The translations under genes and the position numbers were made by a program. A DNA stretch of 64,000 bases, taken from contig OY755242.1 in the NCBI GenBank assembly GCA_963576725.1, positions 21,201,315 to 21,265,314 on the forward strand, read 5' to 3'. Of the stretch, positions 1-11,494 are shown in pieces. The notes beneath the pieces are model-generated. The model was not told where the DNA came from. It did not search any database and was given only the letters and a program-made list of their open reading frames with translations. Source of the DNA: Azorinus chamasolen. Lineage: Eukaryota; Mollusca; Bivalvia; Cardiida; Solecurtidae. How positions within the stretch are numbered: the stretch's first letter is position 1; each line of letters opens with the position of its first letter.

Positions 1-32
1 AAATGAATGACCGCTTTAGACAGGGTATACTG
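1..32. mobile_element. Right end of TA-flanked palindromic MITE (cut by window edge)
   Basis: The sequence ends in TATACTG followed by TA and aligns with 33,470-33,501, the right end of the complete element at 33,313-33,501. Confidence 0.6.
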
Positions 33-324
33 TATTCTTCAACTTGCTAGGATACTGTGTTCTTGTCCAACATTTCGCTTTCTGACTCGCACTTACAAAC
101 AGTTTAGTTCCAGAGGAGACACGAAATAATCCGGCGTCTTATCAGATCTGTTTGAAACTCGTTCAATAATTTCTAAATTTCACCAGATATAAATTTGAGC
201 ATGTTTCATTTAGTCAAAGTTTGGTAAGTTTTGTGATAAACGTATCATACAGAGTTGGAATTATATACAATAAACATCTCTAAACCGGGCAATCAAGTAA
301 GTATAAATACCGGTGTTGAAGCTC

Positions 325-415
325 CTCGGGATTATTATTATTATTCCAACACATATATATATAGCGTTCTTTTCACACCGGATATGCACATTCAAAAGCG
401 CTTCAAATGGATGAC
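325..415 (-). mobile_element. SINE or LINE 3'-tail fragment with (TAA)n end
   Basis: The reverse complement reads GAAGCGCTTTTGAATGTGC..., then GTGTGAAAAG, AACGCTATATA and a terminal AATAATAATAAT run. The same tail occurs on the plus strand at about 1,208-1,278, 33,134-33,205, 34,748-34,822 and 62,566-62,628, and on the minus strand at 33,783-33,890. A conserved tail plus a trinucleotide microsatellite is typical of L2/CR1-type LINEs and SINEs that share their tails. The family name is inference. Confidence 0.5.
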
Positions 416-587
416 ATCACTAACCGGAACGAACCGCATAATTATGTATCCAGTCAATGAAAGATATACACTAGATATGAAATCATTTGAAAAATCATGG
501 AACCACACGATTGTCTATGCGGTCAATGAAAGATATCCAGGAGATATACAATAGACATAAAATCACTAACCGGAAGGAACCGCATAA

Positions 588-735
588 ACTGTATTAACAA
601 ACTCGATACATACAAGTTGACATGAAAGCCATGCTCATCAATATCATAAATTAGAATACTCTGTATTAACAAACTTGATACAGACAAGTGGACTGAAAGC
701 CATGCTCATCAATATCATAAATTAGAACAAACGGG
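588..735 (+). repeat. Tandem repeat, ~73-bp unit, 2 copies (3 in copy B)
   Basis: The unit begins GTATTAACAAACTCGATAC and contains TGACATGAAAGCCATGCTC. There are two units here and three at 34,068-34,262. A diverged inverted copy of this neighbourhood lies at about 32,680-33,110. Confidence 0.7.
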
Positions 736-1207
736 CTGACTGAAAAGCATTGCATTTATATGACTATTGGTCGACTGTTAGCTTAATATGATGACTGAAA
801 GCCATTCCTATCCTGAGCTTAATTGCCACTGTACATGACTGTTGGGTCTTTCATCCTGCATTAAGCAGCCACTGGCTAAAGTATCGAACTTATTATGTAC
901 TAGAATTCCGGTGTAGAGGAATTTTACTGTATCATTGTAGAATGTATATCTGAGAATAGAGTGTTGTATGCCAAATATGTACCCAAGTCTGTTGGTTCTG
1001 GGTCATTACTGTGTTACGTACTGACACTGTGCATAGAATGTAACATTCAAGTTGTGTTTTTTATTGTGATCAGAGAGCGGTGACACAATATAATAGAGTA
1101 TACTATGACATTATTCTTATCTATATATAAGTATTAAATATATTTTATTTTAAATGTTCTATAATTATGCATTGAATATACCCTGTTTTGTACATAAATG
1201 TATCTAT

Positions 1208-1278
1208 GTGAAGCGCGTTTGAACGCACATATCCTGTGTGAAAAGAGTGCTGTATAAATGTGGTATAATAATAATACG
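1208..1278 (+). mobile_element. SINE or LINE 3'-tail fragment
   Basis: Carries the tail GAAGCGCGTTTGAACGCACA, then GTGTGAAAAGAGTGCT and GTGGTATAATAATAATA. Same family as 325-415. The copy B equivalent is 34,748-34,822. Confidence 0.5.
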
Positions 1279-1279
1279 G

Positions 1280-2223
1280 TATAGTCCCTGTAAAGGGACA
1301 ACATGATGAGAGTATTTTTATATTAAAACAACAAGTGGTTACTGAATGCACGAAGACAATGGTGCAGAACATTCAAAGACACCTTTATGGGGAACGCATC
1401 AGAGGAGTTTTACTTTATATGTCGAATGACAATGTTAGTAAAATGTTTTGCCTGTCACCATATACAGTGTACAATGTGTGTTGTTGTTCATGGTGTCACT
1501 TTACGAACCTACTACAAATCACGAGGCGAGTGCATTTCTTTCACAGTGTTCACAATGTGCATATTTCAACCTGTAACATTAATAATAATTATGTTTGATT
1601 TAAACAGATCTGAAGACAGTTTTACACATTATATTTTGGACTCGTTGAAAAATGCTGATGCCGAGTATCAAACAACTTAGATCCTGATTAGAAGTCGAGC
1701 TATTCGATGAGTTCATCTAGAACAAACTGTTTGCAAATATCAGTGAGGCCACTCTTAGCATAATAAGAGGTAATGTGGTTTGTGCAATGAGTAAACAAAT
1801 ACCATTGAGGCCATACTTAGAATGATAAGGTGTAATGTGGTTTGTGCAAATAGTAAGAAACACTTTTCTTAAAACATGTTTAAGACAGTTGAAGCAGAAT
1901 CTGTCTAAAGCGGCCATCAATCAAGGTCTAATTATGGGTCTGTAAGACAGGTGGTAGCTTAATTAAAGAGCTTTCTTCATTAAATTTGCCCTTCATCAAG
2001 CAACCATCTGCTTTTTAGATGTCTATGTACAATAAATGATTGACCGCTTAAGACAGGTTTTACTGTATGTCGTGTACGAAAAATTGGTTTGTAAAAATAT
2101 GCATATACATGTAGAAAACACTATGATAACAGACTGTTTCTTCACATGCATTAAAATAAAAAACACATCATTAGTATAACATATTGTTTTTGTTGCAATT
2201 CGAGACAGAGTGCAGATAAAATG
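1280..2223. other. Non-coding; one palindromic MITE at about 1,897-2,065
   Basis: No open reading frame here keeps its frame in copy B in a coding-like way. At about 1,897-2,065 a palindromic element is visible: CTGTCTAAAGCGGCCA on the left is mirrored by GACCGCTTAAGACAGG and ACTGTA on the right, with the arm AGGTGGTAGCTTAA in between. The copy B equivalent is 35,434-35,604. Nothing else is recognised. Confidence 0.5.
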
Positions 2224-2426
2224 CAGTAAACCCCCGCTAAACCGAATGTTAAATTTAGTATAATTATCGGTTTTGGAGATCGGTGGCAGCTTTATGCAGG
2301 GTGAAAGTCATGCAGAATGTTCCTCTGGGGACTTTCGGCATGACTTTCACCCTGCATAAAGCAGCCAACTGCCAAAGAGTATCTAAATATTTCTCTACTA
2401 GAATCACGGTTTAGAGGGTTTTACTG
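2224..2426. mobile_element. Palindromic pogo-like MITE
   Basis: The terminal inverted repeat is CAGTAAACCCCCGCTAAACC, mirrored by GGTTTAGAGGGTTTTACTG. The internal arms are GGTGGCAGCTTTATGCAGGG and CCTGCATAAAGCAGCC. Non-autonomous, with no ORF. The copy B counterpart is 35,762-35,965. Confidence 0.65.
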
Positions 2427-2932
2427 CATATGAAGTCATTACTGCGCATTGGAAAACGCACAAATCAGTAATTTGCTCCACTCTCTGGGTACAAAAGTTT
2501 TATGACATTGCAAACAGCGTCTCCAACGCTGCGACTGACCTGACTATCAACAGACTATGTAGTAATTCACCATCTATCTTTGCACTTTACCGTAAAGCTT
2601 GGTCAGAATAGACGTGATTTCTGATCTTGATCAACATTTTTGCAATGCAATAAGACACGTTTGCCTCCGATAACTATAAGGTTAAGTTTCCTTAATAAAA
2701 CACAATACGCTGGATAACATTTACTATTTATTACCATACCAACAAACGTTTTTGTTTTTAATAATATATACTTTCTCAGTTTAACAGTATAATCGACCAC
2801 TCAAAACTAGAATATTTCTGGATTTTTAAAATAGGCTGTGGGTCAATGCAGGGTAAATATTTATGCAGAAAATTCCTATAAAACGAATGCCCTTTCCTAG
2901 ACTTATGTATAAAACAGCGGATATTAGAAATA

Positions 2933-3231
2933 CAGTGCTCCCTCCCTACAACGGCCCCCTCAATAACGATTCCCTCCTTACAGCAACGCATGTCACTGTT
3001 TCCGAAACAACAAGGCTCCAGACACAGCTTTTTACCATCGTATTTTCTTTATGCCTCAATCAAACCCTAAGTTGTGACCACTCTTTTTAATCGTCACTTT
3101 GTGACGATTCTAAAGAGTGGTCACAACATAGGGTTTGATTGAAGCACAACGGTTTTAGTTCTCGAAATACACCTTATCTGGGGATCTGAAAACAAGCTAA
3201 TTATATTTGATTTTCCCTCTGAACAACACAT
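2933..3231. mobile_element. 361-bp MITE family, right-truncated copy
   Basis: Begins TA then CAGTGCTCCCTCCCTACAAC and contains the central hairpin CCCTAAGTTGTGACCACTC...GAGTGGTCACAACATAGGG. The right terminal repeat is missing, and so is CCTATAACAACTCC near position 3,215. Full-length relatives are at 19,157, 50,454 and 62,828. The copy B equivalent is 36,487-36,810. Confidence 0.7.
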
Positions 3232-3516
3232 ACAATATGCATTATTATCTTGCATTATTTCATACGAGTAATATCCCTTTAAACATACCAGCAAACAGGA
3301 TAGACCGTTTTCAGATTGTGATCAAATCGTTTACGAGACCTGTTCATGCAGATGACCTCTTAATACTGAGTGAAAGTCGTGAGAAAAAACTCCCAGAGGA
3401 GCTTTTACCCTACTTAACCTGCACCAGTCTTTTAATTCTTCATCTTATAAAGATTAACATAATGCATTTGTGAAATGATCAATTCATGCATAAATATTTA
3501 TTAAAAATGTGTAAAA

Positions 3517-3740
3517 AAACCCATTCTCTCATATTGACGACATTTGACGACTCTGTTAAAGTCATTTTGTGAAACCATTGTGATAAATAGAGCATTTGCT
3601 CCTATAGGAGCAAATTCTCTATTTATCACAATGGTTTCAAACTACAAAATTCTAAAAGTTTCCTTTTCTCTAGTTAATGCTCCTTTAAGATAGATTTATT
3701 CAAAGAGGTTGGATCCAAAAATAGCCTATGAGGTAAAGGG
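3517..3740. mobile_element. TTAA-flanked palindromic MITE (GTGATAAATAGAG family)
   Basis: The centre is a near-perfect hairpin: CATTGTGATAAATAGAGCAT, TTGCTCCTATAGGAGCAA, and the mirror arm. The right edge is GGTAAAGGG followed by TTAA; the left edge ACCCATTCTC has lost its TTAA. The TTAA sites and CCC-type ends suggest piggyBac-type mobilisation (inference). Relatives are at 18,452, 37,462, 49,818, 52,566 and 61,701. Confidence 0.65.
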
Positions 3741-3763
3741 TTAATTAAAGACCGTTAATGATA

Positions 3764-3966
3764 CAGTTAAAACGTCAATACTACGAACACTCAAATAGGT
3801 ACCATAATTGATCTTTTACACAGGTGGCAGCCTAATGCAGGGTGAAAGTCATGCAGAAAGATATTCTAGGAACTTTCTGTGTGAATTCCAGCCTGCATTA
3901 AGCATCCACCTGCCTACAAAAACATAAATTCATTACTAAAATCTTGTAGAATCGAGATTTTTACTG
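3764..3966. mobile_element. Palindromic pogo-like MITE
   Basis: Terminal repeats CAGTTAAAACGTCAATACTA and AATCGAGATTTTTACTG enclose the arms AGGTGGCAGCCTAATGCAGG and CTGCATTAAGCATCCACCTG. The copy B counterpart is about 37,707-37,908. Confidence 0.6.
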
Positions 3967-5600
3967 CACTTCATTCACGTGCGCTGAGTATCGAGCATTT
4001 ACAGTCAAACTGGGCTTAAGCCATCAGCACAGAAACTGAGAAGGCAGATTACTGCTCAATGCAAGACCATATAACAATTGCAGTTTAGTGCTTCCTTAAC
4101 CCTTAACTTCATATGGCGAGCTTAACTCAAAATTAGCTTATTAATAACTACATTCTTTAATATCTACAACAATTTGTTAAAATTTTCTTCTTTTGTTCTG
4201 AATGCAATGGTTTCTTCATTTTAAAGTGTCAAGCATTTTGGATCCTGATGAGAAGCCGAATTACCCGGGGTCTCGCTTAGATCAGCATTGCTTTAATAAT
4301 TGTGTTGTGTTTAATAGTTGTGTACAAGGTCATCCCTATATACTGATAGAGCAGATTCAGACTAGATATCTCTGTCTGATCAGGGTCTACTCTGTTTGCT
4401 TTGATAGCATTATAAATATATTTCTACACTATCTTATGGCGGCACTCGTGTTTTATGTGTTATGATAATCATTTTATTAATAATCATCATGTCATAATTC
4501 TTAAATATTAATGAAAATGTAGACATGAAGCAGATTTTACTTGATCGATTGACTGGTGTGGGTGCTGTGATACGCTGGCACTTAATGGTTAATACATACT
4601 GCCAACAAACCATGAGAGAATGATTGCGATGATGACTTTGGCTAATCAGAAGTGCTACAACGTATACAAATATATACATGCGTCATTCTGTTTAGAATTT
4701 GTTAGAACTAATACCCATGATGTCTATAGTTCTTGCACGAATATTCCTTGAGTAAAGATTTAATCATTTAGACGAATCAAAATGTACAAATAATTAACAA
4801 TAATTATTGTAACATATCAGGCATATCACATTTTTGATATGATAGGGGTTCAATTCAACAACCGTGACAGAGTAGAAAAGAATATGATGAACAAAACGAA
4901 CGAAGTATTCAACTAAAACACGTAAACGCTTCGCCCATTAAGATACAAGTAGAAAGGACAGCAATATTTGCCGCTTTATTTGTTTTTTGTATTCTTTGAG
5001 AAGCAATAGATACGATGGTGGCATTCCACAGCCTAACCCATGAACCCTCGCCGATCTGACAAAATAGTGCAAATTACTGACCTGCATTCGATGGATACAA
5101 AGGGTGTTTAATAACATGGCATCCGGAACCAATCATGGTATACTATATCTGACATGAAAATGCTTCGTAACATAAACTTCGGCTTAGTATGTGCAAAAAT
5201 TAACAAAAGCGACAAACTATAACAATGTGTAAGAAGGGCGCACGGATATTCAAATATCAGTCACATGAAGAAATCACGTATTCATAACATGAATGAAAAT
5301 ACTCAATGAATAAAGAAGCGCGAGTCGGATGACCTTATGCAAGCGATTAGGTAATCGCGCCCAAAACTGCGATTGGTCAGTGTGATAATAAGCATAGTGG
5401 GAAACGGCTGAAGTGTCAGCTGCAACTGTATCAGTGTTAATGCCTTCCCTTATAGATACGCAATTCAATGCCCAAGCGAGCTTATTCGATATAAGATTGA
5501 TACCATGCAAAGGATACTGCAGGGTCTACAACGCTTTGATTGGAAATGTTTTCAAGAGTAGAAAATCTGGATGAATCGCAGATGACTGTTTAGAAGCAGC
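3967..5600. other. Non-coding, no recognised gene
   Basis: No protein family or RNA gene is recognised. A weak palindromic remnant (GATCCTGATGAGAAGCCG, then AGACTAGATATCTCTGTCTG) lies at about 4,240-4,400. The block is conserved in copy B (37,910-39,565), with indels that break the short ORFs. Confidence 0.5.
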
Positions 5601-7710
5601 GTTAAGTTGGCTGCAAGTTCGCAGTTCGTTATGCGAATAACGAACTGCAAAATATTTCGCAGTTCGTTTTTCGAATAATGAACAACGGAATAGTTCACAG
5701 TTCGTTATTCGCATGCGAATAACGAAATAGTTTGCAATTCGACTTACGGATAACGAAATGGTCATTAAAAGCTATAATTAGCAGTAATTATATGTGCATT
5801 GTAGACATTGTGGAACCGATTCATCGTGGATGGTCGGGCCATTTTGCGGTTTTTCATTTGAATAAAGAAACAGTTCGCACTTCAATATCACACTATATTT
5901 AAGACACTGTAGACCCAACTCATAGCTTGGTCAAATCTTATACAGTAGAACCCCTCTAATTCGACCACTTAATGAATACACATGGGTGTCTTTGTAACCC
6001 AGGTTTAGATCCCCTGTACCGTTGCCAGCGTTTATCTTGAAACAGACTATAGCATTGTTGAATTCCGCTTGCTATAGCCCGTTTCATTACTTATGCTTAT
6101 TTACCTGTATATGTCCGTGGTTGGAAAGAGAGAGTGAACCGGTTTGGGAGTGTCTGATATATGCGTGCGAGGATAATGTGGTTACTTTAGTCACGTGACA
6201 CGAATTGACGTGCAACATCTCCTTTAGCTCCCGTTCTCGTTCTGGCTCTAACTCATCTAGCGAAGACATCTACTTATATAAATATTTACTTCACTACTTT
6301 AATTATTAAGCAGACTTCACATTCCGACCAGCTGATCCTATTCATCAATATACTTCTATTCGATTCTACATTATTGTTGGAGAATATACACAACGAACTC
6401 CACTGGGGTTTTGTCGTTATTTACAACCCTGGTTACATATTTATAAGCAGGTGGTTGCTTAATGCAGGACGAAAGTAATGCAGAAAGTTCCTCTATAAGT
6501 ATTCTGCATTACATGTGTCCTGCATTAAGCTATCTACTGCATCTACCATCCATAATTATACCTCTTTTAGGTGGTCGCATTAGAGTAGTTTCACTGTTCA
6601 ACCTTCCAATAACGAAACTGTCAAAATAAGTCATAAACGCGCAGTGATTATGATATTCTAGACACTGTATACCCTACTCAGTGTGGATTCAAAGCTTCAA
6701 TATAAAACCATGGGTCATTTCGCAGGTCGACGATCGAATAACGAAATATTTCTCAGTTCGCCATTTGAATAAAAACTATTTCACAGTTCAACGAATAACG
6801 AAATGGTCAAAACAAGTTAAAATGCACAATGTTGATATTCTCCAAACTGTAGACCCAAACCAATGTTGATTCAAGTGTTGTATATAAAATAGATTGCCAT
6901 GTCTCAGTTCCACATTCGATAACGATATAGTTCGCAGTTCAACCTCTGAATAACGAAATGGTCAAAGTAATTTATCAATATTCAATGATATTTTATACCC
7001 TGTAGACCCCAGTCATAGTGAATTCATAGATTTATATATTAGTTCCAGAGCCATTTTGCAGTTCGTTATTCGAATAACGAAATATTTCGCAGTTCGCTAT
7101 TCGAATAACGAAATTATCAAAATAAGTTAAAAAAAAAAGCAAATATAATATTTAAGACATTGCAGACACCAGTCAAAGTGAACTCAATTATTTATATATC
7201 AAATCTGGAGCCATTTTGCAGTTCGTTATTCGAATTATGAAATATTATCGGTTCATCCTCCGAATAACGAAATGGCAAAATTTAGATATAAATGCGCAAT
7301 GATGATATTTTGAACAAACTAGTCATCAATGTTATATATAAAATTCGGAGCAATTTTGCAGTTCGTTATTCGAATAACGTAATATATCGCTTTTCGACCT
7401 GCGAATAACGAAATGGCCATATTAAGTTATAAAGACACAGTGATGTTATTTTAGACACACTAGACCTCAGTCATGGTGGAATCAATTATTTATGTATATA
7501 ATCCGGGGCCATTTCGCATTTCGTTATTCGAATAACGAACTACGAAATGGCGCATTTGAATCCACTATGACTGGGGTGTAGTGTATCTTAAATATTATAA
7601 TTTGCCCATTTACAGCTGATTTTGGCCATTTTGTTATTCGGAGGTTGAACTACAAAATATTTCGATATTCAAATAACGAACTGCGAAATGGTCCCGGATT
7701 TACTTCGTAC
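5600..7710. repeat. Foldback-type array built on TTCGTTATTCGAATAACGAA
   Basis: The 20-bp perfect palindrome, or mutated forms of it, recurs at roughly 24- to 175-bp spacing within a longer unit containing CCATTTCGCAGTTCG, GTTATAAATGCGCAATGATG and AGACCCCAGTCATAGTG. At about 7,545-7,700 the unit is inverted, so the block folds back on itself. A MITE is nested at 5,943-6,596. The copy B equivalent is 39,565-41,955. No coding potential is seen. Confidence 0.75.
5943..6596. mobile_element. TA-flanked MITE with an internal 295-bp block absent from copy B
   Basis: Starts TA then CAGTAGAACCCCTCTAATTC and ends GGTGGTCGCATTAGAGTAG followed by TTTCACTG. The internal arms GCAGGTGGTTGCTTAATGCA and CTGCATTAAGCTATCTACTG are present. 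The copy B version (40,487-40,842) is 356 bp because it lacks 6,118-6,412. That extra block carries a short minus-strand ORF of no known family. Confidence 0.6.
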
Positions 7711-8075
7711 GCCAGAAATTAACGCAAGTTCCATAATATGACAATCGCAACTACATGTTGAGCAAATTGTTTGACACACAAATTAACTAGTTCTCTTACA
7801 AGGGTCCGAACTGTTTGAAACAATAATCATGGATGTAGAAGCAGATAGGAAGTTTGTCAAAGCAAGTTACAAGTTGAAGAAAACGACACTATTTGTAAAC
7901 GTTAATATGTGGCCGAAACTTCATCATTTGCCGTATGAATAATTATGCAAGACGTTCTGATATAATAATATTAATTAGATGATTTTTTAAAATGGCATAT
8001 GATTTAGGTCTATGTTATTCCATAAGCAAACAGACCAGACCCTGGTCAGACGGCTCCAAGAGGGGCCTTCTGGGT

Positions 8076-8215
8076 CCATGCTTATAAAACTTTTAGTTGA
8101 GTCTGAGTTCGTTCTCAAGTTTTAGATTGGTCTGATTTGAGCCTGCGGCTCAAATCTGACAAATCAAAAGCTTGAGAACTTAAATCTGACCAATCAAAAG
8201 CTTGAGACCCAGATC
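8076..8215. repeat. Imperfect palindrome, CTCAAATCTGACC family
   Basis: The arms GTTCTCAAGTTTTAGATTGG and CCAATCAAAAGCTTGAGAAC flank a centre TTTGAGCCTGCGGCTCAAA. Related sequences are at about 24,820-24,905 and in copy B at 42,320-42,460. No ORF. Confidence 0.55.
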
Positions 8216-8734
8216 TGGGCCTACTGCCTTTGCATTAGCGTGAAAGGGTGGTTGTATAAGGAAAAGGGTTGATTAGACAATCGGACAATATCAGAAACTA
8301 TATATTATGTGTCTTTAGAGGTACATCTAATGTATACTAAGAGTTGCAAGTAACCTGGCCGAAGACTGATTTTAAAGGATAAGTATATTGATTCACCTGT
8401 ATTGTTAAAGTATAAATACGCTGGCAGAGTAGATCGTGGCATGGCAGTTAGGCGTTGATGTGTAATAAGGTACAACACAACGTCCGACGTCCATAAACAT
8501 TTCGATTATACATAATACATTGGTACCTTGAGACAAATATGTGATCATGTCGAATAACTCATCAGTTTTCTTCAGCAGTATTCCTCAATGCGCCGATGTT
8601 TATATAAATATACAAATAACATTAATCAACAGTGTGAAGCTATGAGCTGGTGTTGTCTTCATTAACCAACTTCATTGATGCATATACTATTTGTTGAATG
8701 GGGTGTGCATCAAACATATATTAAGCTGTTTGAT

Positions 8735-9959
8735 TTCAACAATATTTTATTCAATAAAGAAACGGATTGGACAACAGGCATAGCCTATGTAAGTCCTCTC
8801 CAGTGGTACAAGGTAATTACATGTCGTACCTGCTAGAAATATATAAATATATACAGCGATTAACATGTAAGTAATTACATCGTTCATATATACATATGCA
8901 ATGGTCTTATTAAATAACAATTAGTCAGTATTACCTGGGTCCGATTGCAAAATCACTAATTAGATCAATCCATTTCCCCCAACGTTATTTGGAACAAATT
9001 TCGATTATGAATCGATCATTCTAATTAACTTAGCACAGCGGATGTTTAGGATTGTATGTACATATACGCAGTATATACGCCTATATACGATTGAGATACA
9101 ATCTATAATACATAGCTTTCCAACTTAAAATAAAAGGTTAGTGACTTTGAAACCGGGTCCGGTAATACAGATTAATTATCTTAATCATTATATAGTTCAA
9201 TGTAAAGCAATTGATATGTAATGAATATGTAGTTGAACGTTTCATCAATCATTTTTTTTAACAAAGAAAAACCGTCAATCGAGTGGTTAACTTTCTCAGT
9301 CAAATCTCCTGGTACTCCTGATATATGTGTGTACTATATCGTTAAGTGCTTCTACAGACTCCACGCTCAGACCGCTGCCTCCGAACAATAGTGTATTTAG
9401 GGTTACCTCCCCTAATTCGGGTATTTCCCTCAATGCTGTAAGCATGTTTCGTCTATGTACAGTGAATGATGAACAGACAAAGAAGAAGTGGTAATTATCT
9501 TCGGGTATGTCCGTGCAATTTGAGCACGAGGGCGATTCTGATAGAAAATGGTTAAAAAGATGCTTATTGAGTGAACTAGCGTTGTTACGCATTTGACAAA
9601 GAAGAATATTTTCTTGTCGCCTGCCTAGATTGTAATAAATAGGAGGTCTCGTTCTGCTTTTAATTGACGATAGTTTAGTTTTGAATTGGTGAACGGAAGT
9701 AGCAGACTTAACTGTATCTGGAAGGGCATTCCATGCTCTTATCGTGCTAGGTATAAAGCTATTTTGATATGAAGATTTTCTACAACGTGGGATTTGGAGA
9801 TTTTGACCGCGAGATCGGAGGTTATATTCTGCTTCTACAGGTAAAAAGGGAGAAATAAGATCCGTTAAATATTGCGGACACATACCATGTAAGATTTTGA
9901 AGATAATTGTTAGTTTGTGGTTTTCTCGTCTTTCAGACAGAGTATCTATACCTAATTCT
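8735..9959 (-). mobile_element. 5'-truncated non-LTR retrotransposon (LINE), present only in copy A
   Basis: The block is absent from copy B, where the left flank AAGCTGTTTGA continues at 42,976 and the right flank GTGGTTACGATGTTGCTGG lies at about 43,930. It encodes the C-terminal end of a LINE reverse-transcriptase ORF on the minus strand (9,296-9,958). Beyond that comes about 560 bp of 3' UTR ending, on the minus strand, in TTGAATAAAATATTGTTG, a typical LINE end. The 5' truncation falls at about 9,959, within the coding sequence. Confidence 0.75.
9296..9958 (-). CDS. LINE ORF2 C-terminal fragment (reverse transcriptase tail)
   Basis: The open frame runs in from the truncated 5' edge at 9,958 without a start codon and ends at 9,296, giving about 220 residues. 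The first in-frame ATG, at 9,883, lies inside the conserved region and is not a true start. The pattern is typical of the tail of jockey/CR1/RTE-type ORF2 proteins: LGIDTLSERRENHKL, a segment ending in MCPQYLTDLISPFLP, YNLRSR, NSFIPSTIRAWNALP, and a terminal zinc-like C-x2-C...DNYHFFFVC motif followed by an aliphatic tail. The endonuclease and polymerase core domains are missing, so the fragment is dead. The frame itself carries no stop, which suggests a fairly recent insertion. The clade is not resolved. Confidence 0.75.
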   Translation of the reverse strand, partial: ELGIDTLSERRENHKLTIIFKILHGMCPQYLTDLISPFLPVEAEYNLRSRGQNLQIPRCRKSSYQNSFIPSTIRAWNALPDTVKSATSVHQFKTKLSSIKSRTRPPIYYNLGRRQENILLCQMRNNASSLNKHLFNHFLSESPSCSNCTDIPEDNYHFFFVCSSFTVHRRNMLTALREIPELGEVTLNTLLFGGSGLSVESVEALNDIVHTYIRSTRRFD

Positions 9960-10250
9960 GTGTGGTTACAATGTTGCTGGGTTTTTTGTTGTTACGATGT
10001 TGTTGTTGTTGTTGGTGGTGGTGGTGTTACAATGTTGTTATTGGTGGTGGTGTTACGATGTTGTGTTGGTGGTGGTGTTACGATGTTGTTGTTGGTGGTG
10101 TGGCTGTTGTTTGAGGTTACGACGCTATTGGTGATAGTGTCGTTACGATGTTGTTGGTGGTGATGTGGTTGTTGGTTGAGGTTACGATGGTGTTGGTGGT
10201 GCTGGTGTTACGATGCTGTTGGTGATGGTGTTGCTGTTGTTCGTTTGATT
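9960..10250 (+). repeat. GTTACGATGTTGTTGGTGGTG minisatellite
   Basis: Irregular units of about 18-30 bp made of GTTACGATG plus TTGTTGGTGGTGGTG. Apparent Val/Cys/Trp-rich ORFs come only from the repeat. Longer arrays are present at 43,735-44,220 and 45,700-46,113. Confidence 0.8.
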
Positions 10251-11494
10251 TTTAAAACTAAATGAAAAAAAGGTTGGCAACAAGTTAAGCGACCACCAAG
10301 AAGAGGTTATACATTTGGGTGTTAATGGTAGGTGGTAGCTTATTGCACGGCAGTTATGCAACAAACCCCATTCCGTTCGTCCTGCAACCACCTGCTTCTA
10401 TCTCTTTACTCCATAAATATGTCTCTCTACACCATAACAAACGATGTAGACCCAGCACCTAAAGGATATGAGTGATGTTAACCATTTACATGTATTCTAT
10501 GAACATTCATGTAAGAAATTATGACATGAATATCAAATTTAATTATTGCCTTAATGGCATATAAAAACAGGTCACCGTGGCTTGAACAGAAATTAATCGT
10601 GCGATTAGATCTATATTATACCATGAACAAACAGCAGATCCTGATCAGACGGCTCCAATAGCAGCCGTCTTATCTTGGTCTACTCTATTTTTCAAAGGCA
10701 TAGAAAGGCGTATAGCGGAATAAGCCGAGAAACATTATAAGGGAGACTACTGCAATGTATTTCCAATAGAGTCTTGACTCTCTTACCTGTCGTTGTGAAC
10801 GAAGCCATCAGATACGTGGTTAGGTGAAGCCGAATCTAATTGGTCTTTATCCCTTTCCTTAATGAATATTCATGTAAGACATGATGACACAACAAATATT
10901 ACTTTGTTAGATATGAATGCAGGAAAATTTGGACATGACAGAACTGTATAATCAGATCTCGATTATTCGTATTCTATAAGGAAAGAGAGCAGACGCTGAT
11001 ACATGGAAGACTGTCCTACAGGGAGCCGTCTAATTTGGATGTACTCTGTTTGCAACGGCGTGAGAAATACATGTTTATGTGTATATGAAGGAATCATTTA
11101 AATATATAAAACAATTCATTGGTAATTGTAATTGGTTTCAGAACTGTTTTACTGAAATACAATATTCATTTGATCTAATTAATTCACTTGACTCATATGT
11201 ACAGAGAAACTCAAATGCCATTAATTGTTTACGGTGCATGATAATTGCAACCGTTTTTGTTTTTGTCATTTGCACATTTGTCACTCGTCATCTCACCAGG
11301 AATCAAACTGTTTGACATCCAAGCAATATTTATTTTCACAAAGGCTCGAAGGCTTGAGAGAACTGGATGAGCGTTGTAACATTTGATAAAGCTTAACCCT
11401 GCGCATTTGCAAACATAGTAGACCGAGATCAGACCACTAGACCACTCCAGTAGGAGCCGTCAGATGAATGTCGGTTCTGTTTGCTTATGAAATA
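10251..11494. other. Non-coding, MITE remnants only
   Basis: A hairpin AGCAGATCCTGATCAGACGG...AGCCGTCTTATCTTGGTCTA lies at about 10,620-10,690, and a related one at 10,990-11,060. A 78-codon ORF at 11,079-11,315 is broken in copy B and looks non-coding. Copy B homology (44,200-45,357) stops at about 11,470. Confidence 0.5.

Noticed and set aside
1335..1680. Overlapping ORFs repeated at 34,931-35,248
   Set aside because: Present in both copies but with frame-altering differences near the end and no family match; the conservation is due to the recent duplication, not to coding constraint.
9897..10163. Val/Cys/Trp-rich ORFs, also at 43,842-44,090 and 45,818-46,012
   Set aside because: Direct translation of the GTT/GGT minisatellite.
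11079..11315. 78-codon ORF with a hydrophobic C-terminal segment
   Set aside because: The frame is not preserved in copy B (about 44,985-45,220), where indels disrupt it; no family match is recognised.
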